Source of the DNA: Leisingera aquimarina DSM 24565
GTDB lineage: Bacteria; Pseudomonadota; Alphaproteobacteria; Rhodobacterales; Rhodobacteraceae
Direction of reading: 5' to 3'
Assembly: GCF_000473165.1 (NCBI RefSeq)
Contig: NZ_KI421504.1
Span: 2,464,009-2,528,008 of the forward strand
DNA length: 64,000 nucleotides
Below the pieces are notes generated by a model. The model had not been told where the DNA came from. It was given only the letters and a program-made list of their open reading frames with translations, and did no database searches. This document shows positions 8,492-16,871 of this stretch, piece by piece; the first letter of the stretch is position 1; every line of letters starts with the position of its first letter. Made by a program: the position numbers and the translations under genes.

Positions 8492-9070
8492 TCAGGCGTC
8501 ATACACCAGAGACGGCAGGTCGTGCCCATAGGCATAGAGCAGCTCCAGCAGCTCTTCTAGATCGGCGCCGTCCTTTTGCAGCGGGTAAAGCGGGTGGTTC
8601 TGCTCGGTGACCTTCAGCTCAGGATACTGGCCGTCGGGGTGCATCTCCAGCATGCAGCCCGCAGGCACCGGCATGTCCGGCGGGATCGCATTGGCCAGCC
8701 AGGCAGGGCGGTCGCCCAGCTTTTCGGTCTCGCGCATCTCGAAGAGGTCGAGATAGGCGTCGAAATCATCGCGGCTGAGGCTGGCCCAGGTGCCCAGGAT
8801 GAACTCCTCGCCGCGGCTGTTTGCCAGCGGCACCGCCAGCACCGCGCGGATGAAACGCAGCTCGCCCAGGCGGCAGAAATCATCCGTCAGGATGTCGCCG
8901 CGGGTGGCCAGGACGGCAGAGTTGTCCTCCACCTCCATATCCTCGGAACAGATATCGGGCCGGTCGCAGCTGAGGCTCAGCAATTGCGCAAAGGTGGCGC
9001 CGCAGCAGCGGCACTGGCGCGGAGAGGTCAGCATACGGGCAAGATGCGCGTCCAAAAGGCGGCCTTTCAT
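8492..9070 (-). CDS. DUF2199-family protein
   Basis: A 192-residue protein with an N-terminal CRCCG metal-binding-like pair, then DRPDIC and CRLGELRFIRAVLAVPL, LGTWASLSRDDFDAYLDLFE and a C-terminal HPLYPLQKDG block, all typical of DUF2199. The family has no established function; the cysteine pair suggests zinc binding. The start is uncertain: ATG at 9070 (MKGRLLDAHL) or ATG at 9034 (MLTSPRQCRC), neither with a strong ribosome-binding site. It lies directly downstream of purF on the same strand. Confidence 0.8.
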   Translation of the reverse strand: MKGRLLDAHLARMLTSPRQCRCCGATFAQLLSLSCDRPDICSEDMEVEDNSAVLATRGDILTDDFCRLGELRFIRAVLAVPLANSRGEEFILGTWASLSRDDFDAYLDLFEMRETEKLGDRPAWLANAIPPDMPVPAGCMLEMHPDGQYPELKVTEQNHPLYPLQKDGADLEELLELLYAYGHDLPSLVYDA

Positions 9071-9191
9071 CTGGAAGCATAGGAAAAGGCGCGGGCCGTC
9101 ATGGCCAGCGCCTCCCCATGCACTGTTGGCAGCTCTCATACGCGGATGCCGCCGGAAGTTCAAACCCCCATGAACTGCGAGGGGCGGCGCC

Positions 9192-10712
9192 TCAGCCGGT
9201 GGCCAGTTTCGAGGCGTTCCACGAGGCACCGGGTGCCGGCATATCCTGGATCTTGGCGCTGACACGGCTGCTGCCCTCCAGCGCGTCCAGATACTCGGTG
9301 GTCACCCCGGTGATGTAGTTGCCGTCAAAGCAGGAGCAGTCAAAGCCCTGGATGTCCGGGTTGCCTTCCTGCGCCGCCCAGATCAAGTCCTCGAGCTTCT
9401 GATAGAACAGCGCGTCGGCGCCCAGTTCGTCGCGGATTTCCTCGATGCTGAGGCCGTTTGCGATCAGCTCGTGCTTGGTCGGCATGTCGATGCCATAGAC
9501 GTTGGGGTACTTCACTGGCGGCGAGGCCGAGGCGATATAGACCTTCTTGGCGCCGGCATCGCGGCACATCTGCACGATCTTTTTAATCGTGTTGCCGCGC
9601 ACAATTGAATCGTCGATCAGCAGCACATTGCGGCCCTTGAACTCCAGCGGGATGGCGTTGAGCTTGCGGCGCACCGATTTCTGACGTTCTGCCTGGCCCG
9701 GCATGATGAAGGTCCGGCCCACATAGCGGTTTTTCACCAGGCCTTCACGGTACCGGATGCCGGTGGAATTGGCCACTTCCAGCGCCACGGGGCGCGCCGA
9801 ATCAGGCACCGGGATGATGCTGTCGATTTCCAGCCCTGCGTCTTGGATCTGCTTGGCCAGCGCCTGACCCATGCGCAGCTGGGTCTTGTAAACCGACACG
9901 CCGTCCATCATCGAGTCGGGCCGCGCCAGGTAGACATATTCAAAAATGCAGGGGGTCAGCTTGCCCTCGACCGCCTGGAAGGTGTGCATGTTGCCGTCCA
10001 GGTCAACCAGAATGGCCTCGCCCGGCTTTACATCGCGGATCTTCTCAAATCCGTTGATGCCGAACGCCACATCTTCAGACGCAAAGCTGAAATCCTCGCC
10101 ACCGCTTGCTGCCGGGCGTTTGCCCACGGACAGCGGGCGGATGCCGTTGGGGTCGCGGAAGGCCAGCATGCCGACACCGGCAATCATGCACAGCACCGAA
10201 TAGGCGCCCTGGATCCGCTCCATGGTCATCTTGACGCCGGCAAAGATATTGCGGACCGGCTCGGCATTGCCGTTGACCTTGATCGCGTCTGCCACCTTGT
10301 CGGCCAGAACGTTCAGCATGATTTCGGAATCGGATGTGGTGCGCAGATGGCGGCTGTATTTGCCGGTCACCTTTTCGCGCTGCTCGGCGGTGTTGGTGAT
10401 ATTGCCGTTGTGAACCAGATAGATGCCATAAGGCGCGTTCACAAAGAACGGCTGCGCTTCGGCCGCACTCAGCGAGCCCGCAGTGGGATAGCGGACATGG
10501 CCGATGCCAGTCTTTCCGGTCAGAGTGTCGGCATCCTGCGGGCCGAACACATCCTTGACCAGGCCGTTTTCCTTGCGCTCGCGGAAAAACTCGCCGGTGT
10601 AGGTCACAATCCCCGAGGCGTCCTGGCCGCGGTGCTGCAGCATCAAGAGCCCGTCATATATCTCCGCAAAGACATCCGTGTCCCGGCTTGCGATCCCCAA
10701 AATCCCGCACAT
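9192..10712 (-). CDS. purF: Amidophosphoribosyltransferase
   Basis: PurF makes phosphoribosylamine from PRPP and glutamine, the first step of purine synthesis. The 506-residue protein begins MCGILGI, so Cys2 becomes the N-terminal nucleophile of the Ntn glutaminase domain once Met is removed, without a propeptide. LQHRGQDASGI and IGHVRYPTAG complete that domain. The phosphoribosyltransferase half carries the PRPP loop VLLIDDSIVRGNT (about residues 365-377). Length is normal. In relatives it usually follows cvpA directly; here about 3.8 kb of other genes separate them. Confidence 0.97.
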   Translation of the reverse strand: MCGILGIASRDTDVFAEIYDGLLMLQHRGQDASGIVTYTGEFFRERKENGLVKDVFGPQDADTLTGKTGIGHVRYPTAGSLSAAEAQPFFVNAPYGIYLVHNGNITNTAEQREKVTGKYSRHLRTTSDSEIMLNVLADKVADAIKVNGNAEPVRNIFAGVKMTMERIQGAYSVLCMIAGVGMLAFRDPNGIRPLSVGKRPAASGGEDFSFASEDVAFGINGFEKIRDVKPGEAILVDLDGNMHTFQAVEGKLTPCIFEYVYLARPDSMMDGVSVYKTQLRMGQALAKQIQDAGLEIDSIIPVPDSARPVALEVANSTGIRYREGLVKNRYVGRTFIMPGQAERQKSVRRKLNAIPLEFKGRNVLLIDDSIVRGNTIKKIVQMCRDAGAKKVYIASASPPVKYPNVYGIDMPTKHELIANGLSIEEIRDELGADALFYQKLEDLIWAAQEGNPDIQGFDCSCFDGNYITGVTTEYLDALEGSSRVSAKIQDMPAPGASWNASKLATG

Positions 10713-11082
10713 TGGCTGGCTCCAATCCCACTTAGGCTTTGCTGTTCGGTTGCTGATGGAAGCGGCTCGGATGGCAGTCTAGCGCATTTTGCATCTTGCG
10801 CGCCAATCGGGCGGCCTGCGCCGCGCCAAGGGGCCATCCCGGCAAACCGGCCGGAGCCAAAGTGCCGGATGCGTCGCTGACGCCTGGCGCCATGCGCGTC
10901 AGGTCAGGTCCACAAGGGCAGGCGGGCAGCGTCTGCAGCAGCGGCAAGGCGGTGTGGCTCCGAATCCGTTTCCTGTTCCGGCCCTCACATAGTGCCTTTC
11001 TCTGCGCCTGTCATCAAAGGATCACAAATCCGATGCCGCACCGCGGCAACCTGACCGGGGAGGGCGGTACCGGGCGGGCGCA
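10713..11082. other. Intergenic stretch upstream of purF
   Basis: About 370 bases with no convincing gene on either strand; short open frames are low-quality. It must hold the purF promoter (minus strand), but no clear PurR-type box or strong -35/-10 pair was identified. Confidence 0.5.
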
Positions 11083-11739
11083 TCAATGCAGCGTCAGCAA
11101 TGAAATAGCCCCCACCAGAACAAGGCTCAGCGCCCAGATCAGATCCAGGTTGAACCAGCCCTTGGACAGGAATTTCAGCCCCAGCCAGTGGTAGACGCCA
11201 AGCGCCAGCGCGCCGCCCGCCGCGGTCATGGCAAGGGTATGGGCCAGCGCCACGGTGACGGCGATGGTGGCATTGCGGCCCATCAGCGTATAGGCTGCGG
11301 CGTGGCCGGCACCTTCGTCCGGGCCGCAAAGGCCCAAATAGACCGGCACCAGCATCAGCCCCGCGCCATGCGCCATCGCCGCCAGAAACGACCACAGCGC
11401 CAGCCGAGATGGCGGCACCCGCGCCAGAAAGCGGGGATGGCGGCGGTTGATCAGCAAATACCCCCCCAGCGCAATCACCAGAGAGGCCGCGCCGATGCGG
11501 ATTTCCACATGCCATTCCGTCAGCCACAGCAGCGCCGAAAACGGCAGCAGGATCGCAGTCATCGCCAGCAGATGGCCAAAAGCCAGCGCCAGCAGCGCTT
11601 TGAACAAGCTGGATCTGCGGCGTTCCATCAATGCCGAAGAGACCGCCAGCGGCCATCCCATCCCCGGGTTCACCCCGTGATAGAGTCCCGACGCAACGAC
11701 GGCCCACCACAGGGCCGCCGTTGTTGAGATTTCCGCCAC
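11083..11739 (-). CDS. Polytopic membrane protein linked to methanethiol oxidase
   Basis: A 218-residue integral membrane protein with about six hydrophobic segments. Histidines sit in or near helices (LYHGVNPGMGWP at the N-terminus, FGHLLAMT, AAMAHGAGLM, LAHTLAM). The histidine-glycine pattern resembles metal-transport or UreH-like families but does not let me name it. It starts three bases after the stop of the SBP56 gene, so the two are almost certainly one transcript. A role in copper or substrate supply to that enzyme is inference. Confidence 0.8.
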   Translation of the reverse strand: MAEISTTAALWWAVVASGLYHGVNPGMGWPLAVSSALMERRRSSLFKALLALAFGHLLAMTAILLPFSALLWLTEWHVEIRIGAASLVIALGGYLLINRRHPRFLARVPPSRLALWSFLAAMAHGAGLMLVPVYLGLCGPDEGAGHAAAYTLMGRNATIAVTVALAHTLAMTAAGGALALGVYHWLGLKFLSKGWFNLDLIWALSLVLVGAISLLTLH

Positions 11740-11742
11740 GCG

Positions 11743-13143
11743 TCAGACGGAAGGATAGCAGAAACTGTCGGTAGAGCAGTCGCCCCCTTCCAGCCGGATC
11801 TGGTGGCTGCGGTAGCCTTTGGGGAATTCGACATAGAAGTCCTTGTCCAGCTCCAGCCCGCCGTCTGCCCCGACGTTGGCCATCACCATCTGGCCGCCTT
11901 GGCCATCGGGATAGAACTGGTCGTCCCAGGTGGAATAGAGCGAGTTGGTCCAATAGACCCGCTTGCCGTCGCGGCTGATCTCGACCATCTGCGGGCCATA
12001 GGCAAAATCCTTGCCGTTCGGGTGCTTGGCGCCGCGGGCAATACCGCCCAGTTCAACCTTGCCAGTCAGCTTCGGATTCATCGGGTCAGAGACATCATAC
12101 TGATGCATCTCGCCCTGGCCCCAGCAGGCCACATACAGGTATTTGTCGTCCAGGCTCAGATCGATATCGGTGACCAGCGGCGGCACCGCTGCGAACCCCT
12201 GCAGCAGCGGCGGCAGGTTTTCAGCCTTTTCGGGGCGCGGGTCGATGGTGATGGTCTTCTTGGCCTCAAACGTGCCGTCATCCTTTTGCCACCAGGTGAA
12301 AATCGCGCCCTGCAGGTTGGTGGTATCCACCACCACACCGCAGAATCCGTAGTCTTTGGAGGGATCATGCGCGGGCCGGATTTCCAGCGCCATCTGGTGG
12401 TTTTCGCCCAGGTCGATGGTCTGCACGTTCTTACGCTCGCGCAGGTTCCAGAAATGGATCGAATGGCCGTATTTGTTGCTCAGCAGATCCTCCGCCACGA
12501 TGCCGTTTTCAAACTGCGGCGGCAGGCCCCATTCCGAACTCACCATGTAGTCGCGCGGCAGGTTCCACCAGAAATCATAATGCTTGTCCTGCGCGCCCCG
12601 GTCCATTTCATAGCGGCCCAGAATGTCGAAGGTCTCGCAATCCATGATGAAGATACCCGGCGGCCCGTCGGTGCCATCCTTGCCGCCGCCGCCCAGGGTC
12701 GAGACATAGATGCCTTCAGGCCCGCAATGGATGGTGTGGGGGCGGGAATAGCCGGTCTTTTCGAACACTTCCTCGGGTTCGATGATCTTGTGGATCTTCG
12801 CCTTCCGCGGCTCCTTCACGTCGATCACGTAAATGCGGCTGGAGCGGATGCCGGGAATGATCAGATAGCGCCGTTCCAGAAATGCATGGCCGGTCAGCGG
12901 CGACAGCGCTGAGGAACAGGCGTTCCAGCCGAAATGATGAAATTCGTCGCCCTTGTTGGGCATGATCAGCTGATGCACGATGTCGCCGTAGCTGTCAGAT
13001 TTGGGGTCAACATCTACAACCGCCAGCCCATCAGGCTGCGAACCGTCAGGGCTGAGCATCAGGGTAAACGCCAGCGTCTCGGCCGGGGCTTCCATGGCAA
13101 GCCTGGGGGTGGCATGAAATGTGGGGTCGGGCCGCAAGTTCAT
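11743..13143 (-). CDS. mtoX: Selenium-binding protein 56 family, methanethiol oxidase
   Basis: SBP56-family bacterial enzymes oxidise methanethiol to formaldehyde, hydrogen sulfide and hydrogen peroxide using copper. Methanethiol is a product of DMSP demethylation in roseobacters. The 466-residue beta-propeller shows the family blocks DEFHHFGWNACSSAL, PHTIHCGPEGIYVSTLG, RDYMVSSEWG, HSIHFWNL, GCAC-like ACWGQGEMHQYD and GGPQMV-like YGPQMVEISRDGKRVYWTNS, with many conserved histidines. The ATG at 13143 has GGGAGGA upstream. Homologues often have a signal peptide; none is evident here. Neighbouring SCO1/MauG genes seen in some mto operons are absent. Confidence 0.88.
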   Translation of the reverse strand: MNLRPDPTFHATPRLAMEAPAETLAFTLMLSPDGSQPDGLAVVDVDPKSDSYGDIVHQLIMPNKGDEFHHFGWNACSSALSPLTGHAFLERRYLIIPGIRSSRIYVIDVKEPRKAKIHKIIEPEEVFEKTGYSRPHTIHCGPEGIYVSTLGGGGKDGTDGPPGIFIMDCETFDILGRYEMDRGAQDKHYDFWWNLPRDYMVSSEWGLPPQFENGIVAEDLLSNKYGHSIHFWNLRERKNVQTIDLGENHQMALEIRPAHDPSKDYGFCGVVVDTTNLQGAIFTWWQKDDGTFEAKKTITIDPRPEKAENLPPLLQGFAAVPPLVTDIDLSLDDKYLYVACWGQGEMHQYDVSDPMNPKLTGKVELGGIARGAKHPNGKDFAYGPQMVEISRDGKRVYWTNSLYSTWDDQFYPDGQGGQMVMANVGADGGLELDKDFYVEFPKGYRSHQIRLEGGDCSTDSFCYPSV

Positions 13144-13350
13144 CGTTAAATCCTCCCTGGAAACGGGCGCCAAGTGTTCTGTCATGCATTCTGCGCCTGT
13201 GTACGATGCTGGCATACATCGATTTTCCGGGCAACTTTTTCTCCAAACTCCCTTGCGTCCGGAACGCGCGTTCTGAAATCGATGGAGAAACTTCGGATCC
13301 TTTTTTCAAGCTCCAGGGAACGGCCTCCTATTTGCCAATAGCCAGTCCGC

Positions 13351-13380
13351 AAAAGAAAAGGCCCGCGCATTGGCGGGCCC
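13351..13380 (-). terminator. Terminator of the Hint-domain gene
   Basis: Perfect 7-bp stem GGCCCGC/GCGGGCC (13360-13366 with 13373-13379). On the minus strand it is followed by TTTTCTTTT, 39 bases past the stop of the gene at 13419. Confidence 0.85.
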
Positions 13381-13418
13381 GAGGGGGGGAGGAATGGCTT
13401 GGCTTCCGGCGCCGGGGA

Positions 13419-14111
13419 TCAGGCCGCCAGAATGCGGTCCAGCAAGTTGTCCAGCGGGCAGGGCAGGCGGGCGTCGACGTCGCCCATGCCGGTTGCTGAC
13501 AGGGCGCGGCCTTCATCGCTGGCCAGAACCTGGCGGGTTTCGGTCAGTGACAGCTGGTGAAAGGCCGAGCCTTCAGCAACATCGCCTGCGGGCATCAGCA
13601 TGCCGCTTTCAGCCCAAACCAGTTCTTCTTCTTCAAATTCGAAATGTATGCGGCCCAGACGTTCCGGCGCGGCGGCGGAAATGCCCTTGTAGCCGGTCAG
13701 CGCAATCAGCTTGGCGACAACAACCGGCAGGCCGAACAGGCGTTCGGCGGTGTCCATCTCCAGCGCCACTTTCTGGTCTGAAGGCAGCATCAGGTCGGTG
13801 TCGTTGCCCAAAGCACCGGCCGGGACATGCAGGCATGTGGTCAGGCGCGGCACCGCATGGCGCACCGCCTTCACTTCCTGGGCGCCGCCGTCAAAGGTGA
13901 ACACCATGTCGCCGGGCTTCACGTCGCGGGCCTGCTTAAAGCCTTCTTCGGTCTCTACCAGGGTCGCAGGCAGAAAGCCGCCGCTGCGGACACGGGGGCG
14001 TTTCGCAGCCGGGGCCGGCTTCAGGCTCTGCGGCAGGGGATTGGTCAGCAGCAGCACATCAACCGGCTGGTAGTCGGCAAAATCCGTGGTGTGATCCAGC
14101 TGCATGTTCAT
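13419..14111 (-). CDS. Hint-domain protein lacking the catalytic cysteine
   Basis: A 230-residue protein with a Hedgehog/intein-type (Hint) fold of the kind frequent in Rhodobacteraceae. Signature blocks are GFLPATLVETEEGFKQARDV and KPGDMVFTFDGG, followed by AVPRLTTCLHVPAGALG and the downstream segment LMLPSDQKVALEM. In active Hint domains the first block begins with Cys (CFTxGTLI); here that position is Gly, so self-splicing chemistry is unlikely. The start at 14111 has AGAAGGG upstream. It stands alone between terminators, with a CtrA-like box about 240 bases upstream. Function unknown. Confidence 0.78.
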   Translation of the reverse strand: MNMQLDHTTDFADYQPVDVLLLTNPLPQSLKPAPAAKRPRVRSGGFLPATLVETEEGFKQARDVKPGDMVFTFDGGAQEVKAVRHAVPRLTTCLHVPAGALGNDTDLMLPSDQKVALEMDTAERLFGLPVVVAKLIALTGYKGISAAAPERLGRIHFEFEEEELVWAESGMLMPAGDVAEGSAFHQLSLTETRQVLASDEGRALSATGMGDVDARLPCPLDNLLDRILAA

Positions 14112-14346
14112 GTCCCTTCTGAGCGTCTTAGCCCGGCGTTTTGCCGTTGAAGCCATCAGGCCCCCGAATTGGGACCAAATTGGGGCGGGCTTGCGTCCCA
14201 TTTCGGGATGGCGCGATTTTTTTGGGACAAAGCCTTGTTTGCAGGCGGATTGTTAACCCTTTGACGGGGCAGGCTGAGGATTTGTTAAGATTTGCCGCAA
14301 GTTTGATGGTCGGGATTTTCGTCGCTCAGAACGTGATTCTATTTGG

Positions 14347-14361
14347 TTAACAGGGCGTTAA
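14347..14361. promoter_or_regulatory. CtrA-type binding box
   Basis: TTAA-N7-TTAA (14347-14350 and 14358-14361, second half followed by C) matches the alphaproteobacterial CtrA consensus TTAA-N7-TTAA exactly. It sits among further GTTAAC half-sites at 14250-14380 in the gap between the Hint gene and cvpA. Confidence 0.55.
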
Positions 14362-14398
14362 CTAGAATTTACCTCGTTAACCACTTGGGACGGCTGCT

Positions 14399-14407
14399 TG
14401 TGGATAA
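14399..14407 (-). promoter_or_regulatory. DnaA-box-like sequence
   Basis: TGTGGATAA is the complement of TTATCCACA, a perfect DnaA box. It lies about 40 bases from the CtrA-like box in the same intergenic region. A single box can occur by chance. Confidence 0.4.
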
Positions 14408-14430
14408 CTGTGTGAACGCTTTGAATTCAA

Positions 14431-14464
14431 AGCAAAACGGGCGCCCAAGAGGCGCCCGTGTTTT
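14431..14464 (-). terminator. Terminator of cvpA
   Basis: Perfect 8-bp stem CGGGCGCC/GGCGCCCG (14438-14445 with 14451-14458), followed on the minus strand by TTTTGCTTT, 26 bases after the cvpA stop. Confidence 0.85.
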
Positions 14465-14490
14465 CAGCTTAAGGTGGCAATTCCTACGTA

Positions 14491-15045
14491 TTACTGGCCG
14501 CAGGACCCGATCAGCGCTTCATACTGTTCGGTGACCCAGCCCAAGGCCTGCTCCGGGTTGCGGTCTTCGATCTTGCCGATCAGGCGTTCGAACACCTCGG
14601 CCGAGCGGCTTTCGTCAACCATTGTAAAACTCTGCCCGGTCATCACCACATTGTAGAGGAAAAAGGCAATCGCCACCAAAAGGATGCCGCGCAGCACTCC
14701 GAAGAAGAAACCCGCGCCCTGATCCAGCCCGCCAAGCGCCGAGCGCTGCACCAGGGTGGAAAACAGCGGCGTGAAGAAGGAGACCACGATCAGCGCCAAG
14801 GCAAACACCGCGGCAAAGGCCGCGATGATTGACAATTCGCAGCTGTCAGCGATGAATTCGCCGATCACCGGAATTTCCGCCATCAGGGGCTCCACCTGCG
14901 GCGCAAAGATAAAGGCGAGCACGCCCGCGGCGATCCAGCCTGCGATGGCCATCGCCTCGCGTACGAAGCCACGTGAATAGGCCAGCAGCGCCGATACGAC
15001 GATGACCAGGGCCACGACCCCGTCGATGATTGTGAAACCTTCCAT
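14491..15045 (-). CDS. cvpA: CvpA family membrane protein
   Basis: A 184-residue inner-membrane protein with four hydrophobic segments (about residues 5-23, 30-47, 68-90 and 105-125), the GFVREAMAIAGWI block and the GLDQGAGFFFGVLRG loop diagnostic of CvpA. The family supports colicin V export in E. coli and more generally envelope integrity. It follows radA by 42 bases on the same strand. In relatives it is usually immediately upstream of purF; here it ends in its own terminator. Confidence 0.93.
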   Translation of the reverse strand: MEGFTIIDGVVALVIVVSALLAYSRGFVREAMAIAGWIAAGVLAFIFAPQVEPLMAEIPVIGEFIADSCELSIIAAFAAVFALALIVVSFFTPLFSTLVQRSALGGLDQGAGFFFGVLRGILLVAIAFFLYNVVMTGQSFTMVDESRSAEVFERLIGKIEDRNPEQALGWVTEQYEALIGSCGQ

Positions 15046-15087
15046 GTCCCTCGCCCGTTTGCCTGCGATTTCGAAATTTTTGCGACC

Positions 15088-16449
15088 TTAGCCGGCCCCG
15101 AAGAATTCGCCAACAAAACCGGCCAGATCGCTGGACTTTCTCAAGTTCAGGCCGTTCACGGACACAGTTTTATTGCCGCCAGGGGCAATTGCCGCCGTGA
15201 AACCAAGTTTTTGCGCCTCTTTCAACCGGTTTTCGGTCTGCGGGGCAGGCCGCAGCGCCCCGGATAGCGAAATTTCTCCGAAAACCACCGTATCGGCGGG
15301 CAAAGCCACGTCTTCCCGCGCACTCAGCAATGCTGCGGCTACCGCAAGGTCGGCAGCCGGCTCCGAGATTTTCATGCCGCCCGCCACGTTCAGATAGACG
15401 TCCAGACCTGCAAAAGGGATGCCGCAGCGCGCTTCCAAGACTGCCAATATCATCGCCAGCCGCGATGAATCCCAGCCCACAACAGCGCGGCGCGGCTGCG
15501 AATGGGGCGAAGGGGCAATCAGCGCCTGCATCTCGACCAAAACGGGCCTTGTGCCCTCGATGCCGGCAAACACCACCGAGCCGGGCGAGGGTTCGCCGCG
15601 TTCGGACAGAAACAGGGCTGAGGGGTTGATGACCTCAGCCAGTCCGCCGCCGGTCATCTCAAACACGCCGATCTCGTCCGCCGGGCCAAAGCGGTTCTTG
15701 ACCGCCCGCAGGATGCGGAACTGGTGGCCGCGTTCCCCTTCGAAATAGAGCACCGTGTCGACCATATGCTCGACCACGCGGGGGCCGGCGATCTGGCCGT
15801 CCTTTGTGACATGGCCGACCATGATGATCGACACCCCGTTGCGTTTGGCAAAGGTGGTCAGCTCATGCGCCGCAGCCCGCACCTGGCTGACCGACCCCGG
15901 CGCGCTGTCCACGTGGTCGGACCACATGGTCTGGATGGAATCAATGATGGCCAGCTGCGGCTTCTCGGCCTCCAGCGTGGTCAGGATATCGCGCAGGTTG
16001 GTCTCAGCCGCAAGCTGCACCGGCGCATCCGCCAGCCCCAGCCGCTGCGCCCGCATCCGCACCTGGGCCGATGCTTCCTCGCCGCTGACATAGATGGTTT
16101 TGACACCCGCCTTGGCAAACCGCGCCGCCGCTTGCAGCAAGAGGGTGGATTTGCCGATCCCCGGATCACCACCGACCAGAATGGCCGAGGCCGCCACCAG
16201 CCCGCCGCCCAGAACCCGGTCCAGTTCCCCCACACCGCAGCAGGCGCGCGGCGGCGGGATTTCCCGGGTTGCGAGATCGCTCAGCGGGATGGTGCGGCCG
16301 CGCTTGACGCCCAGCGACTTTTTCGAGGGGCCAGAACTCAGTCCCTTGTCTTCGGAAATTGTGTTCCATTCGCCGCAGCCTTCGCAGCGGCCCGACCATT
16401 TGGAGAAGCTCGCGCCGCAGGCCGAGCAGGAGAAAGATGTTTTTGCCAT
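15088..16449 (-). CDS. radA: DNA repair protein RadA
   Basis: RadA is a RecA-like ATPase that helps branch migration during recombinational repair. The 453-residue protein has the N-terminal zinc finger (two C-x2-C pairs within residues 7-27), Walker A GDPGIGKST (about residue 95), the RadA-specific KNRFG motif (about 255), and a C-terminal Lon-protease-like domain (GLDVYLNVAGG, FGEISLSGALRP). Length is normal. It heads the minus-strand radA-cvpA pair, 420 bases from the mobile-element region. Confidence 0.97.
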   Translation of the reverse strand: MAKTSFSCSACGASFSKWSGRCEGCGEWNTISEDKGLSSGPSKKSLGVKRGRTIPLSDLATREIPPPRACCGVGELDRVLGGGLVAASAILVGGDPGIGKSTLLLQAAARFAKAGVKTIYVSGEEASAQVRMRAQRLGLADAPVQLAAETNLRDILTTLEAEKPQLAIIDSIQTMWSDHVDSAPGSVSQVRAAAHELTTFAKRNGVSIIMVGHVTKDGQIAGPRVVEHMVDTVLYFEGERGHQFRILRAVKNRFGPADEIGVFEMTGGGLAEVINPSALFLSERGEPSPGSVVFAGIEGTRPVLVEMQALIAPSPHSQPRRAVVGWDSSRLAMILAVLEARCGIPFAGLDVYLNVAGGMKISEPAADLAVAAALLSAREDVALPADTVVFGEISLSGALRPAPQTENRLKEAQKLGFTAAIAPGGNKTVSVNGLNLRKSSDLAGFVGEFFGAG

Positions 16450-16871
16450 GCTGGATCAGTGGCAGACGTTTCCGTTTTGTTCAAGGGGTTGCAAACGGGG
16501 AGTAAACGGTTTCTCGGCCCCACATTGTGGGTGCGGAGCTCGCCTGCGAGATCTTAGCTATCTCATGGTGGGGAGTGCGTTTCGCAATGTGCGCTGCAAA
16601 TTCGTTTGTGTGGATGCCGCTCAGAATGCAAGGCCCGCGTGAGGCTTTCTGAACCTGTGATCGAGTGCGCGCTTGTGTCAGGCCTCCGATTGCGGCTCTT
16701 CACATGCGCCGCGGGCCGGGATGGTGGTTCGCGGGCCGGGTCCAACACTTCTCAGCGGGCTGAAAGCCCTGTGAATTACGATGGTTTTCCCTGCCCCGAT
16801 CCGGTCGATCGGTTGTCCATTCAGCTCATGCCTTCCTCACATCCCCGACGTCCAGAGTCTGGCGTCAGCCT
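16450..16871. other. Intergenic stretch between radA and the IS110 remnant
   Basis: About 420 bases without a supported gene. It contains the radA promoter side and, somewhere near its right part, the left boundary of the IS110 insertion, which I could not fix because IS110 elements lack clear terminal inverted repeats. No IS66 left end was found here. Confidence 0.45.
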
